Shown one piece after another: positions 45,341 through 55,106 of a stretch of DNA of 64,000 bases. Location of the stretch: positions 30,276 through 94,275 of the forward strand of contig NZ_BCXH01000023.1 in NCBI RefSeq assembly GCF_001895005.1, in the 5' to 3' direction. Source of the DNA: Rhodococcus yunnanensis NBRC 103083. GTDB taxonomy: Bacteria > Actinomycetota > Actinomycetes > Mycobacteriales > Mycobacteriaceae. The notes under the pieces are model-generated. The model saw nothing but the letters and a program-made list of their open reading frames with translations, searched no databases and had not been told where the DNA came from. The translations under genes were made by a program, and so were the position numbers. Every line of letters starts with the position of its first letter. Position 1 is the stretch's first letter.

Positions 45341-45982
45341 TCAGTTGGTGCGGCGACGAGCCTTTTCCAGAGCGGCGAGAGTGCCCAAAACGGAGGTGCG
45401 TTGACGGTCCAGGTCTTTCAGACGCGCACGGGCCGGGAGACCGGCGGAGCCGTCGAGCGCGGTGATCTGCTCGTCGATGCCGGAGAGCTGTTCGAGCAGC
45501 TTCTGCACCCGCGACTGCAGCTCGATCATGTCGATGCCGGTGACGCCTGCCTGAGCCTTCTTGGGTGCCGCCTTGGCCGGCGCACCGGAAGCGGACGAGC
45601 TGGTGGCCGCGCGAGGTGCGGCGATGGCTGCAGCTGCCCTGGGGCGCAAAGCTTTGCGGACGGCGGCGGGATCGGGGAGCTTCTCGAGGCGGATGCGGTT
45701 GAGCACCTCGCGCGCGTCACGAGCGGTGACGCGGAACTCGCGCTCCTCCTCGTCGTCGGAGGCGAGGGTGCCGCCGAGAGGCCGCAGGCCGTACATTCCG
45801 ATGAAATGCTTGGCCTCGTCGATGATGGCTTCTTTTTCTCGGCAGAGGCCGCAGCGAGGCTCGTTTCGATAATCCTCGATCGAGTCGGTGCCTCCACACC
45901 AGACGCACCCACCCGGGGTCCAACGAGCGATTCGGACGGTAGAAGTTGCAGTTGGACTACCCAAGATTTGTGCGTCGATCAC
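45341..45982 (-). CDS. Hypothetical protein with N-terminal zinc ribbon and C-terminal coiled coil
   Basis: 213 aa. An N-terminal CVWC...CGLC pair (about Cys26/29 and 44/47) looks like a zinc ribbon, followed by a helical region with acidic stretch (DDEEEREF). An Ala-rich linker (about 118-145) comes next, then a C-terminal coiled coil (IELQSRVQKLLEQLSGIDEQ, about 150-205). I do not recognise the family, though the Cys ribbon with MYGLRPLGG suggests a DNA- or RNA-binding accessory protein. It uses a GTG start. It converges on the egt operon across the repeat array. Confidence 0.6.
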   Translation of the reverse strand: MIDAQILGSPTATSTVRIARWTPGGCVWCGGTDSIEDYRNEPRCGLCREKEAIIDEAKHFIGMYGLRPLGGTLASDDEEEREFRVTARDAREVLNRIRLEKLPDPAAVRKALRPRAAAAIAAPRAATSSSASGAPAKAAPKKAQAGVTGIDMIELQSRVQKLLEQLSGIDEQITALDGSAGLPARARLKDLDRQRTSVLGTLAALEKARRRTN

Positions 45983-46126
45983 GACGAGTCATCTTAGGCT
46001 ACAACGCAACCCGCTCCGCACACCCCCTCCCTGTCGAAGTGCGCTTTTCGGTCGTGGTAGTGACCAAGCTCATTTCGGGCAGCGAAGGAAGTGGCGGAGC
46101 GGGAGGGGAAGAAACCGAACGGACTC

Positions 46127-47110
46127 TTATGCGGAACCGTTGAACAGGCTTGTCACCGAACCGTTTTCGAAGACCTCACGGATCGTGCGGGCGAGAAGTG
46201 GGGCGATGGACAGCTCGGTGAGCGTGTCGAAGCGCTTCTCGTCCGTGATCGGCAGGGTGTTGGTGACGACGACTTCCTTGGCTCCGCAGTTCGCGAGACG
46301 CTCGGCTGCGGGGTCGGAGAGCACGCCGTGGGTGGCGGCGATGACGACGTCTCCTGCTCCTGCTTCCTTGAGGACCTTGACGGCGCCTGCGATGGTTCCG
46401 CCGGTGTCGATCATGTCGTCGATCAGGATGCAGGTGCGGCCTTCGACGTCACCGACGACGCGGTTGGACTTGACCTGGTTGGGCACCAACGGATCACGTG
46501 TCTTGTGGATGAAGGCGAGCGGTGCGCCGTCGAAGCTGTCCGCCCATTTCTCGGCGACGCGGACGCGGCCGGAGTCGGGGGAGACGACGGTGATGTGCTC
46601 GAGGCTGTACTTGCCGCGGATGTGCTCGGCGAGCTGGCTGTGTGCGTGCATGTGATCGACGGGGCCGTCGAAGAAGCCCTGAATCTGATCGGTGTGCAGG
46701 TCGACGGTGATGATGCGGTCGGCGCCTGCGGTCTTGAGCAGGTCGGCGACCAGCCGAGCGGAGATCGGTTCGCGTCCGCGGTGCTTCTTGTCCTGACGCG
46801 CGTACGGGTAGAACGGCAGAATCGCGGTGATGCGCTTGGCGGATCCACGCTTGAGGGCGTCGATCATGATGAGTTGTTCCATGAGCCAGGTGTTCAGCGG
46901 GAACGGGTGACTCTGCAACACGAAGGCGTCGGATCCGCGGACCGACTCCTCGAAGCGAACGAAGATCTCGCCGTTCGCAAAATCGCGGGCCGTCTGCGGG
47001 GTGATCTCGATCCCCAACTCTTTCGCCACCTGCTTGGCAAGTTCTGGATGTGCGCGACCCGAGAAGAGCATGAGGTTCTTCTGGTTGTCGATCCAATTCG
47101 GGGTGGTCAC
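46127..47110 (-). CDS. prs: Ribose-phosphate pyrophosphokinase
   Basis: 327 aa class I PRPP synthetase. Forms PRPP from ribose-5-phosphate and ATP for nucleotide, His, Trp and arabinan precursor synthesis. Motifs: NLMLFSGRAHPELA, ILPFYPYARQDKKHRGREPISARLVAD, VDLHTDQIQGFF, the PRPP loop region RTCILIDDMIDTGGT, and the flexible-loop KTRDP. The GTG start overlaps the glmU stop (TAGTG), so the two are coupled. Confidence 0.95.
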   Translation of the reverse strand: MTTPNWIDNQKNLMLFSGRAHPELAKQVAKELGIEITPQTARDFANGEIFVRFEESVRGSDAFVLQSHPFPLNTWLMEQLIMIDALKRGSAKRITAILPFYPYARQDKKHRGREPISARLVADLLKTAGADRIITVDLHTDQIQGFFDGPVDHMHAHSQLAEHIRGKYSLEHITVVSPDSGRVRVAEKWADSFDGAPLAFIHKTRDPLVPNQVKSNRVVGDVEGRTCILIDDMIDTGGTIAGAVKVLKEAGAGDVVIAATHGVLSDPAAERLANCGAKEVVVTNTLPITDEKRFDTLTELSIAPLLARTIREVFENGSVTSLFNGSA

Positions 47111-48591
47111 TACTGTTCGCCGTCCTTTGATTCGTGCGCGTTTGTCGACTCGGCGGACAGGGCACGAGCTGCAGCGTCCGCTGCAGCCGTCCCTGGCCGC
47201 TTCTTCTCGACCCAGCCCTCGATGTTGCGCTGGGAACCAGCGGAGACGGCGAGCGCCCCCGGAGGTACATCGTTGCGGAGCACTGTTCCTGCTCCCGTGT
47301 AAGCGCCGTCGCCCACGTGGACGGGAGCGACGAACATGTTGTCCGATCCCGTTCGTACGTGGGATCCGACGACGGTGCGGCGCTTGGTGATGCCGTCGTA
47401 GTTCACGAAGACACTCGAGGCGCCGATGTTGGAATGCTCGCCCACGGTCGCGTCGCCGACGTAGGTCAGGTGCGGGACCTTCGAGTGGTCGCCGATCGTC
47501 GAGTTCTTGGTCTCGACGAACGTGCCGATCTTGGCGCTCGTCCCGATCTCGGATCCGGGACGCAGATATGCGAAGGGCCCGATGGTGGCACCGGGCCCGA
47601 TGGTGGAGAGATCTGCTTGGCTGCGTACGACCGATGCGCGCTCACCGACCACGACGTCGCGCAGAGTCGTGTCCGGTCCGATGACCGCGTCCTCGCCGAC
47701 GTGCGTGTTGCCGTGGAGCTGCACGCCCGGTTCGAGGCGGACGTCCGCGCCGAGCGTGACGTCGATGTCGATCCACGTCGTCGCTGGATCGACGACGGTG
47801 ACGCCCGCGCGCATGTGCTTCTCGACGATGTGGCGGTTGAGGATGCCGGTGACCCGCGCGAGCTGAACCCGGTCGTTGACGCCCATCACCAGGTCGGGAT
47901 CGGCGAGCTGGGTGCCGAACACGGACAGGCCGCTGCTCTTGCTGATCTTCACCACGTCGGTGAGATAGAGCTCGTGCTGCGCGTTCTGGGTGCTCAGGCG
48001 TCCGAGCGCCGTCCGCAGTGCGGACGCGTCGAATGCGTACACACCGGAGTTGACCTCGGTGATGTTGATCTGTTCCGGGGTCGCATCGGCGTGTTCGACG
48101 ATCTCGGCGACCTCGTCGTCGTCGGTTCGGACGATGCGGCCGTATCCGTTGGCATCGGATGGAATGAAGGTGAGTACGGTCGCGGCCGCCCGAGTCGGTG
48201 CGCTGAGATGCTCGTCGAGCAGGGCTTTGAGGGTGTGGCCGTCGAGCAGTGGCACGTCGGCGGCGGTGACGAGGATGGTGCCCTCGAAGTCGTCGGGCAG
48301 GGATCGAAGGCCGCACTGGACGGCATGGCCCGTGCCGAGTTGTTCCTCTTGTATCGATGTCTCGATCGAACGACCGAGTTCGACGCTCAACTCGTGGACG
48401 GACTCGGTGACCCGCTCCCGATCATGCCCGACGACGGTGACCAGGTAGTCGGGGCCGAGGTCGGCTGCGGCGTGCAGTGCATGCGCGAGCATCGTGCGGC
48501 CTGCGAGTGCGTGAAGAACCTTCGGAGTCTTGGACCGCATTCGGGTACCTGCACCCGCTGCGAGAACGACCACGGCGGTTTGCACTGGCAA
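47110..48591 (-). CDS. glmU: Bifunctional GlcNAc-1-P uridyltransferase / GlcN-1-P acetyltransferase
   Basis: 493 aa. Makes UDP-GlcNAc for peptidoglycan in two steps. The N-terminal pyrophosphorylase has LAAGAGTRMRSKTPKVLH (about 12-29), EEQLGTGHAVQC and NSGVYAFDASAL. The C-terminal left-handed beta-helix acetyltransferase has many hexapeptides (VGEDAVIGPDTTL, GTFVETKNSTIG) and the active-site region LTYVGDATVGEHSNIG. The start is a TTG with GAGGAG 5 nt upstream. It is first in the glmU-prs operon; tRNA-Gln lies behind it. Confidence 0.96.
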   Translation of the reverse strand: MPVQTAVVVLAAGAGTRMRSKTPKVLHALAGRTMLAHALHAAADLGPDYLVTVVGHDRERVTESVHELSVELGRSIETSIQEEQLGTGHAVQCGLRSLPDDFEGTILVTAADVPLLDGHTLKALLDEHLSAPTRAAATVLTFIPSDANGYGRIVRTDDDEVAEIVEHADATPEQINITEVNSGVYAFDASALRTALGRLSTQNAQHELYLTDVVKISKSSGLSVFGTQLADPDLVMGVNDRVQLARVTGILNRHIVEKHMRAGVTVVDPATTWIDIDVTLGADVRLEPGVQLHGNTHVGEDAVIGPDTTLRDVVVGERASVVRSQADLSTIGPGATIGPFAYLRPGSEIGTSAKIGTFVETKNSTIGDHSKVPHLTYVGDATVGEHSNIGASSVFVNYDGITKRRTVVGSHVRTGSDNMFVAPVHVGDGAYTGAGTVLRNDVPPGALAVSAGSQRNIEGWVEKKRPGTAAADAAARALSAESTNAHESKDGEQ

Positions 48592-48656
48592 CTGAGCTCC
48601 TCGGCGAAAATCGCACTCTACTGAAAACGCACTCGATCGATCGACAGATGTCTTCG

Positions 48657-48727
48657 CTCCGCCGCCAGGACTCGAACCTGAACTATCTGAACCAAAATCA
48701 GAGGTGCTGCCATTACACCACGGCGGA
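48657..48727 (-). tRNA. tRNA-Gln (UUG anticodon)
   Basis: Folds to a full cloverleaf on the minus strand. The acceptor stem is TCCGCCG with CGGCGGA, the anticodon loop sits in CTGATTTTGGTTCAG with anticodon TTG, and the T-arm has the GTTCGAGTC loop. Discriminator G; no encoded CCA. Position between glmU and a TetR gene is conserved with mycobacteria. Confidence 0.93.
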
Positions 48728-48930
48728 TCACGGACCAGCGGTTTCTCCGGTGGCTGGAACCCAATCGTTCAGGCTACGCAGTCGCGGCTCTCCCGCCGAG
48801 CGCAACGAGTCTCGCATGAGATGTGGTTGTCAGTCGAACCGCTCCCATAAAACGCGACGGAACCCGCACTAGGCTCGTGGCCGATACTCCTCGAGGGTCG
48901 AGGGAACGCGTGCGATTGGTGGGAGGCGAT

Positions 48931-49557
48931 ATGTCCGAACCCGAGCGCCCGCCGCGCGTACGGATGACGGGAACTCAGCGTCGGGAACAGCTGATCGAGA
49001 TCGGCCGGTCGCTGTTCGCCGAGCGCGGCTACGAGGCGACGTCGGTCGAGGAGATCGCCGTCCGCGCGCATGTGTCCAAACCCGTCGTCTACGAGCACTT
49101 CGGCGGCAAAGAGGGACTCTATGCAGTGATCGTGGATCGCGAGATGTCGACGTTGCTGCGGATGATCACGTCCTCCTTGGAACAGAACAGATCGCGTGTT
49201 CGGGTCGAGCGTGTGGCGTTGGCGCTGCTGACCTTTGTGGAGGAGAGGACCGACGGCTTCCGGATTCTGGTCCGTGATTCTCCTGTCGCGGCTGCAGACG
49301 GGAAGTACTCGTCTTTGCTCAACGACGCGGTCGGCCAGGTGGGCCACATTCTCGCGGGCGATTTTCTCCGACGGGGATTCGATCCCGGTTTCGCACCGCT
49401 CTACGCGCAGGCGCTCGTGGGCATGGTGTCGATGACTGCACAGTGGTGGCTCGACGTGCGCGAACCGTCGAAAGAGGTGGTCGCCGCGCACGTTGTCAAC
49501 CTGTGTTGGAACGGTCTCACCAATCTGGAGGCTGCACCGCAATTAGGTGAAGAATGA
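48931..49557 (+). CDS. TetR-family regulator (Rv1019-like position)
   Basis: 208 aa. HTH in RREQLIEIGRSLFAERGYEATSVEEIAV and AHVSKPVVYEHFGGKEGLY; helical C-terminal domain ending LCWNGLTNLEAAPQ. GGGAGGCG precedes the ATG. The gene occupies the position between tRNA-Gln and mfd as Rv1019 does in M. tuberculosis. No divergent target gene is adjacent, so it may act on itself or on the downstream mfd-mazG genes. Confidence 0.9.
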   Translation: MSEPERPPRVRMTGTQRREQLIEIGRSLFAERGYEATSVEEIAVRAHVSKPVVYEHFGGKEGLYAVIVDREMSTLLRMITSSLEQNRSRVRVERVALALLTFVEERTDGFRILVRDSPVAAADGKYSSLLNDAVGQVGHILAGDFLRRGFDPGFAPLYAQALVGMVSMTAQWWLDVREPSKEVVAAHVVNLCWNGLTNLEAAPQLGEE

Positions 49558-49690
49558 GCGGTCCATTTTCACTCTCGTCGACAAAAGAGCGAGTACAGTC
49601 GCTTTCGTGCCAGTGAGAGGCACGTCACACGCACGCTCGTTATATGTTCGGACCGGAAGCAAGTTGATCAAGGGCGGAAAGCTGCTGGGT

Positions 49691-49711
49691 GGTACCGTTC
49701 GTTCGTAATTT
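49691..49711 (+). promoter_or_regulatory. Putative promoter/operator of the second butyrolactone-receptor-like gene
   Basis: TACCGTTCGTTCGTA followed by ATTT gives TAATTT as a possible -10 and a TAC...GTA symmetry. It resembles the segment upstream of the paralogue at 7546. Autorepression is inferred, not shown. Confidence 0.25.
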
Positions 49712-49747
49712 GCGCAGTGGCAGCCCAGTATTGCGAAGGCGGATCCA

Positions 49748-50386
49748 ATGGTCAGACAGGCCCGCGCCGAGATCACTCGCGACACCGTTTTGTCGGGGGC
49801 AGCAAACGTATTTCTGCGCCTCGGCTATGCGAACGCGAGCCTCAGCGAGATCATCTCTCAGTCACAGGTCACCAAAGGTGCCCTGTATTTCCACTTCGGA
49901 TCCAAAGAAGAGTTGGCTCGTGCCGTCATCGACGAGGGCAACGCTCGTCTGACGTCGGCGTGCAAGCAGTTCAACGACGGACGCATTCCGGCGCTGGAAG
50001 CTGCCATCGGCATCTCGTACATCGTCGTCGACCTGTCGGTCAGCGATCCCATGGTGTCGGCCATGCTGCGTCTGAGTCATCAGATCGGCGACTACCGCGG
50101 CACCCAGGGCAATGTGATGGCGGGGTGGAGCGATGCCTTCGATTCACTCGCGGCCAAAGCGATCAAGCAGGGCGACATCGACCCGAGTTCCGATTCCAGG
50201 ACCATCGGTTCGCTCGTCCTCGAGATCCTGACCGGAGTGCACATGGTTGCTGTCGCCACGGCCAGCACCGCCGAGCTGCCGTCGCGCATGGAACGGCTCT
50301 GGTACTACCTGCTGCCGTCTCTCGTGACGCCGGGCAAGCTCGAGTACTTCCGTGAGTTCGCGGCACGACGGGTCATTCGGCACTGA
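49748..50386 (+). CDS. TetR-family regulator, gamma-butyrolactone receptor (ScbR/ArpA-like), second copy
   Basis: 212 aa. Close relative of the regulator at 7546: both begin MVRQ, share VTKGALYFHF and SKEELARA, the ISYxVxxLxxSDP segment, and end with PSRMERLWYYLLPSLV and KLEYFREFAAR. Ligand-binding domain of the autoregulator-receptor type. GAAGGCGG lies 8 nt upstream of the ATG. No synthase gene is near, so it may respond to a signal made elsewhere or be an orphan (pseudo-) receptor. Confidence 0.87.
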   Translation: MVRQARAEITRDTVLSGAANVFLRLGYANASLSEIISQSQVTKGALYFHFGSKEELARAVIDEGNARLTSACKQFNDGRIPALEAAIGISYIVVDLSVSDPMVSAMLRLSHQIGDYRGTQGNVMAGWSDAFDSLAAKAIKQGDIDPSSDSRTIGSLVLEILTGVHMVAVATASTAELPSRMERLWYYLLPSLVTPGKLEYFREFAARRVIRH

Positions 50387-50470
50387 GTCGGCACCGGGGT
50401 GGGTCTTTGATGCTGCCCAGCCGATGTTCGGTCGGTGTTCTCCCATAGAATCGAGCGCGGTCGCCGGTTT

Positions 50471-50489
50471 CCCCGCTCACTCAGCGGGG
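50471..50489 (+). terminator. Stem-loop in the mfd leader
   Basis: CCCCGCT-CACTC-AGCGGGG: perfect 7-bp GC-rich stem, 5-nt loop, without a U-tract. It lies 47 nt before the mfd start and 85 nt after the regulator stop, so it may end upstream transcription or act in the mfd leader. Confidence 0.4.
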
Positions 50490-50536
50490 TAGAGCCGGGT
50501 CAACAGTTGTGCCGATCTCGCTCAGGAGCCTCGCCC

Positions 50537-53500
50537 TTGTCTTCCGAACCCTCGCTTCACCTGTCGGGCCTTGCGCGTGTGGCCCTGACGGACTCTGCGT
50601 TCACCTCCGTGAGCGAGGCTGTCGGTGCAGCCGAGCGAACATTGGTCGCTCCCCATTCGGCGCGTCCGTTCGTCGCCGCCGCGATAGCGGAGCGGGCGCA
50701 GGTTCTCGTGGTGACCGCAACCGGCCGCGAGGCCGACGAACTGACCGCCGAACTCGGGCAGATCCTCGGCAACGCCGTCGTGCAATTCCCGTCGTGGGAA
50801 ACACTGCCGCACGAACGCCTCTCGCCCAGTGCGGATACCGTCGGCCGCAGGCTGGAGGTGCTGCGTCGTCTCGCTCGCCCTGACGACAGGGACTACGGAC
50901 CCGCCATTCAGGTGATCGTCACCACGGTTCGATCGCTGGTTCAGCCGATGGCTCCCGGGCTGGGCGAGATCGAGCCGATCGGATTGAAGGTCGGCGTCGA
51001 GACCGATTTCGACGGCTTGATCCACCGGCTCGTCGAGCTCGCGTACACCCGCGTCGACATGGTCGGCAAGCGTGGGGAGTTCGCCGTCCGAGGTGGCATT
51101 CTCGACATCTTCTCCCCGACGGCCGATCATCCGGTTCGTGTCGAATTCTGGGGCGACGAGGTCACCGAACTTCGTGCGTTCTCGGTGGCGGATCAGCGTT
51201 CGTTGCCCGACGTCGAGATCACCTCGGTCATCGCGCCGCCGTGTCGTGAGCTGATTCTGACGCAGACGGTCCGCGATCGCGCGGCGACGCTGGCCGCGGA
51301 CAATCAGGCCGATGCTGCGCTCGTGGAGATGCTCGACAAGCTGTCCGCGGGGATCCCCGTCGAGGGCATGGAGGCGTTGCTGCCGCTGCTGCAACCCGGC
51401 GAGTTGGAGTTGCTCGCCGACGTCCTGCCTGCCGGGTCCCACGTCTTGCTGTGCGACCCGGAGCGAATCCGCACCCGTGCAACAGATCTGGTGCGCACCG
51501 GCCAGGAATTTCTCGAGGCGTCGTGGACGGCCGCATCGGTCGGGGGCGCTGCGCCACTCGACACCTCGACGGTCGACACGTCCGGACTCGGCGGGGTGAG
51601 CCTGGACCTCGGAGCTTCGGCGTACCGATCGCTGCGTCAGATTCGCGAGTCCGCACAGGCACTCGGCCGTCCGTGGTGGACCATCAGTCCTTTGGCGTCG
51701 GGCAGCGGTGAAGAAGTGGAACTCGCGGTCGAGTCGGTGCCCGAGGTCCGTGGATCCGAGGAGTTGCTGACGGGTGTGTTCGCGATGCTGCGCGCGCACG
51801 TGTCCACCGGCGGTCGCGCAGTCATCGCAGTGGCAGGTGCCGGCACGGCCGACCGCATCATCGAACGGCTCGGCGAGGCCGAAGTGCCTGCGGCGCACAT
51901 CGATTCGGGTGCCGAGCCGCTGCCGGACATCGTCAGTGTCCTGTGCGCCTCGTTGCACGAGGGACTGATCCTGCCCGACGCGAAACTCGTGGTCGTCACC
52001 GAAAGCGACCTCACCGGCAACCGCGTCGCCGCTGCCGAGGGCCGAAAGATGCCCGCCAAGAGGCGAAATCAGGTCGATCCGCTCGCGCTCGTCGCAGGCG
52101 ACAGCGTCGTGCACGATCAGCACGGCATCGGCCGCTTCGTCGAGATGATCGAGCGGACCGTCGGCGGTGCACGCCGTGAATATCTCGTCATCGAGTACGC
52201 GCCCAGCAAGCGCGGGCATCCGGGTGATCGGTTGTTTGTTCCGATGGACTCGCTCGATCAGCTCTCGCGGTATGTCGGCGGTGAGCTACCCTCGCTCAGC
52301 AAGCTCGGTGGTTCGGACTGGGCCAACACCAAACGTAAAGCGCGCAAGGCGGTTCGGGAGATCGCGGGCGAGCTCGTGCAGCTGTACGCGGCACGTCAAG
52401 CTGCCCCCGGTCACGCATTCGGGCCGGATACCCCGTGGCAGCGCGAAATGGAAGACGCGTTCGGATTCACCGAGACGATGGATCAGATGACGGCCATCAC
52501 CGAGGTCAAGGCCGATATGGAGAAGCCGGTTCCGATGGACCGCGTCATCCTCGGTGACGTCGGATACGGCAAGACCGAGATCGCGGTTCGTGCGGCGTTC
52601 AAAGCAGTCCAGGACGGTAAGCAGGTCGCCGTGTTGGTCCCGACGACGCTGCTGGCCCAGCAACATCTGCAGACGTTCACCGCTCGCATGGCGGCGTTCC
52701 CGGTCACGGTCAAGGGCCTGTCCCGCTTCACCCACGGCGCCGACTCGAAGCAGGTCATGGCGGGTCTCGCCGACGGCACCGTCGACATCGTCATCGGCAC
52801 CCACCGGCTGTTGCAGACCGGAGTCACCTGGAAGGACCTCGGGCTCGTCATCGTCGATGAGGAACAGCGGTTCGGTGTCGAGCACAAGGAACACATCAAG
52901 TCGTTGCGTACGCACGTCGACGTGCTGACGATGTCCGCGACGCCGATCCCTCGTACGCTCGAGATGAGCCTCGCGGGCATCCGTGAGTTGTCCACCATCC
53001 TCACCCCGCCCGAGGAGCGTCATCCCGTCCTGACGTATGTCGGAGCGTACAACGACAAGCAGGTCGCGGCTGCGATCAGGCGCGAGTTGCTGCGCGACGG
53101 CCAGGTGTTCTTCGTGCACAACCGGGTGAGCTCGATCGACAAGGCAGCCAAGCGAATTCGCGATCTTGTTCCCGAGGCCAGGGTCGCGACTGCGCACGGC
53201 CAGATGAACGAGGAGACGCTGGAGAAGACGGTGCAGGGGTTCTGGGAGCGCGAGACCGACGTGCTGGTGTGTACCACCATCATCGAGACGGGTCTCGACA
53301 TCTCCAACGCCAACACGCTCATCGTCGAACGTAGCGATTCGCTCGGCCTGTCGCAGCTGCACCAGCTGCGCGGTCGTGTCGGACGTAGCCGTGAACGTGG
53401 CTACGCGTACTTCCTCTACCCGGCCGAGAAGCCGTTGACCGAAACGGCTTACGACCGACTCGCGACGATCTCGCAGAACTCGGACCTCGGCGCGGGTATG

Positions 53501-54175
53501 GCCGTGGCGATGAAGGACCTCGAAATCCGCGGCGCGGGAAACGTTCTCGGCGCCGAGCAGTCCGGTCACGTCGCGGGAGTCGGATTCGACCTCTACGTCC
53601 GCCTCGTCGGCGAGGCAGTCGAGGCGTATCGCGCTGTCATGGACGGTAAGCCGATCACCACGGACGAGGCGCCCAAGGAGGTGCGCATCGATCTACCGGT
53701 GGACGCACACATTCCGCCCGATTACGTCACCAGCGACCGCCTACGGCTCGAGGCGTATCGCAAGCTCGCTGCCGCAACCGATTCCGAATCCATCACTGCC
53801 GTCATCGACGAGATGGTGGACCGCTACGGTCCGCTGCCCGAGGAGGTGGGACGTCTGGTGTCGGTGGCGAAGCTGCGGCTCATCGCGAAGGAGTACGCGC
53901 TGACCGATGTCAACGTCTCCGGTACTCAGGTGAAGTTGGCGCCGATGGATCTGCCCGATTCGAAGCAGATTCGGCTCAAGCGTCTGTACCCCAACGCCCA
54001 GTACCGGGCGACGACGGGTGTTGTGCAGCTGCCACTCCCGCGCGTCGAAGGCGGCGGAGTCGGCGCGGCCCGGGTTCGGGATGTCGAATTGGTTCAGTTC
54101 ATCGCCGATCTCATTCTGTCGCTGGACGGTAAGCCGTCACGATCGGTGTTGTTGGAGCAGACTGTGGGGGTGTGA
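50537..54175 (+). CDS. mfd: Transcription-repair coupling factor
   Basis: 1212 aa. Removes RNA polymerase stalled at DNA lesions and recruits UvrA. Regions: N-terminal UvrB-like domains (about 1-480; FPSWETLPHERLSP), the RNAP-interacting domain (about 500-600; VAGDSVVHDQHGIGRF), and a RecG-like helicase motor (about 630-990). The motor carries GDVGYGKTEIAVRAAF (Walker A), IVDEEQRFG (DEEQ box) and VCTTIIETGLDISNANT. The C-terminal TRCF domain completes it. The TTG start is chosen for AGGAG 8 nt upstream. The TGA overlaps the ATG of mazG. Confidence 0.96.
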   Translation: MSSEPSLHLSGLARVALTDSAFTSVSEAVGAAERTLVAPHSARPFVAAAIAERAQVLVVTATGREADELTAELGQILGNAVVQFPSWETLPHERLSPSADTVGRRLEVLRRLARPDDRDYGPAIQVIVTTVRSLVQPMAPGLGEIEPIGLKVGVETDFDGLIHRLVELAYTRVDMVGKRGEFAVRGGILDIFSPTADHPVRVEFWGDEVTELRAFSVADQRSLPDVEITSVIAPPCRELILTQTVRDRAATLAADNQADAALVEMLDKLSAGIPVEGMEALLPLLQPGELELLADVLPAGSHVLLCDPERIRTRATDLVRTGQEFLEASWTAASVGGAAPLDTSTVDTSGLGGVSLDLGASAYRSLRQIRESAQALGRPWWTISPLASGSGEEVELAVESVPEVRGSEELLTGVFAMLRAHVSTGGRAVIAVAGAGTADRIIERLGEAEVPAAHIDSGAEPLPDIVSVLCASLHEGLILPDAKLVVVTESDLTGNRVAAAEGRKMPAKRRNQVDPLALVAGDSVVHDQHGIGRFVEMIERTVGGARREYLVIEYAPSKRGHPGDRLFVPMDSLDQLSRYVGGELPSLSKLGGSDWANTKRKARKAVREIAGELVQLYAARQAAPGHAFGPDTPWQREMEDAFGFTETMDQMTAITEVKADMEKPVPMDRVILGDVGYGKTEIAVRAAFKAVQDGKQVAVLVPTTLLAQQHLQTFTARMAAFPVTVKGLSRFTHGADSKQVMAGLADGTVDIVIGTHRLLQTGVTWKDLGLVIVDEEQRFGVEHKEHIKSLRTHVDVLTMSATPIPRTLEMSLAGIRELSTILTPPEERHPVLTYVGAYNDKQVAAAIRRELLRDGQVFFVHNRVSSIDKAAKRIRDLVPEARVATAHGQMNEETLEKTVQGFWERETDVLVCTTIIETGLDISNANTLIVERSDSLGLSQLHQLRGRVGRSRERGYAYFLYPAEKPLTETAYDRLATISQNSDLGAGMAVAMKDLEIRGAGNVLGAEQSGHVAGVGFDLYVRLVGEAVEAYRAVMDGKPITTDEAPKEVRIDLPVDAHIPPDYVTSDRLRLEAYRKLAAATDSESITAVIDEMVDRYGPLPEEVGRLVSVAKLRLIAKEYALTDVNVSGTQVKLAPMDLPDSKQIRLKRLYPNAQYRATTGVVQLPLPRVEGGGVGAARVRDVELVQFIADLILSLDGKPSRSVLLEQTVGV

Positions 54176-55086
54176 TGACGGTAGTACTGCTCGATCCGGT
54201 CCGGCCGACGATGGTTCCGGCGGAGGCGGTCGAATTCCTGAGCGGGGTAGTGGAATTCACCGAGGAGGTGCCCGTTCGGATCCGGTGGTTGTTCTCCGGG
54301 ACGGCGCGCGCCTCGGGGTCAGCAGCAGTGCTGGTCAGTACCGACCCGAGCAACCCCGAGGTACTCGACCGCATCCGGCGCGGCGAACGCGTCGTCGAGT
54401 CGCCGAAGTTGCCGGGTGACGACCTCATCGCCGCTGTCGTGCTCATGGACCGACTGCGCACGATCGGCGGTTGGGAGGCCCAGCAAACTCACGCGTCGTT
54501 GAGCGGTTACCTGCTGGAAGAGACCTACGAGCTCCTCGACGCCATCCACAGCGGCAACCTCGTCGACCTGAAGGAAGAGCTCGGTGACATTCTGCTGCAG
54601 GTGCTGTTCCACTCGCGGATAGCCCAGGACGCCGACGAAGGGAGGTTCGACGTCGACGACGTCGCAGCCGGTCTCGTCGCGAAGCTGACCCACCGCACAC
54701 CGCATCTGACCGACGGCTCCACCGGCCCCATCGACGTCGCCGCGCAGGAGAAAGCGTGGGAGGAGAAGAAGGCGGCCGAGAAGGCTCGCGGGTCGTGCCT
54801 GGACGGTATCGCCATGGCGCAGCCCGCCCTCGCGTTGGCGCAGAAGGTCGTCGCGCGCGCAAGCAAGGCAGGACTACCGGACGAGCTCATCCCGGACCAG
54901 CTGCGCACCGTGCACATCGGCGCCGACCACAGCCACGGCGGCGAGAGCGCCGAGGACCTGTTGCGGCGCGACGTGTTGGATTTCGCCCGACGTATCCGAG
55001 GTGCCGAGGAATTGGCCAAGGTGCACGGCGCGCAGCCCGGCAAACTCACTCCGATGCAGTGGATCGAGAACTGGGCTCGGCGGTAG
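54175..55086 (+). CDS. mazG: Nucleoside triphosphate pyrophosphohydrolase MazG
   Basis: 303 aa. Hydrolyses NTPs and damaged (such as oxidised) dNTPs to monophosphates. The MazG metal site is EETYELLDAIHSGNLVDLKE with EELGDILLQVLFHSRIAQD (E-x2-E and E-x2-D). The N-terminal 90 residues and a late second, degenerate MazG-like helical part match mycobacterial MazG. Start overlaps the mfd stop by one base; a GTG one codon earlier is possible. The coupling to mfd suits a genome-protection role. A tandem repeat array follows. Confidence 0.93.
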   Translation: MTVVLLDPVRPTMVPAEAVEFLSGVVEFTEEVPVRIRWLFSGTARASGSAAVLVSTDPSNPEVLDRIRRGERVVESPKLPGDDLIAAVVLMDRLRTIGGWEAQQTHASLSGYLLEETYELLDAIHSGNLVDLKEELGDILLQVLFHSRIAQDADEGRFDVDDVAAGLVAKLTHRTPHLTDGSTGPIDVAAQEKAWEEKKAAEKARGSCLDGIAMAQPALALAQKVVARASKAGLPDELIPDQLRTVHIGADHSHGGESAEDLLRRDVLDFARRIRGAEELAKVHGAQPGKLTPMQWIENWARR

Positions 55087-55106
55087 TTCGCTCACCTTTG
55101 TCGGAC

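Noticed and set aside
44976..45404. Open frames of 90-140 codons across the 61-bp repeat array on both strands
   Set aside because: They consist only of the repeat read in rotating frames (unit length is not a multiple of three) and have no RBS.
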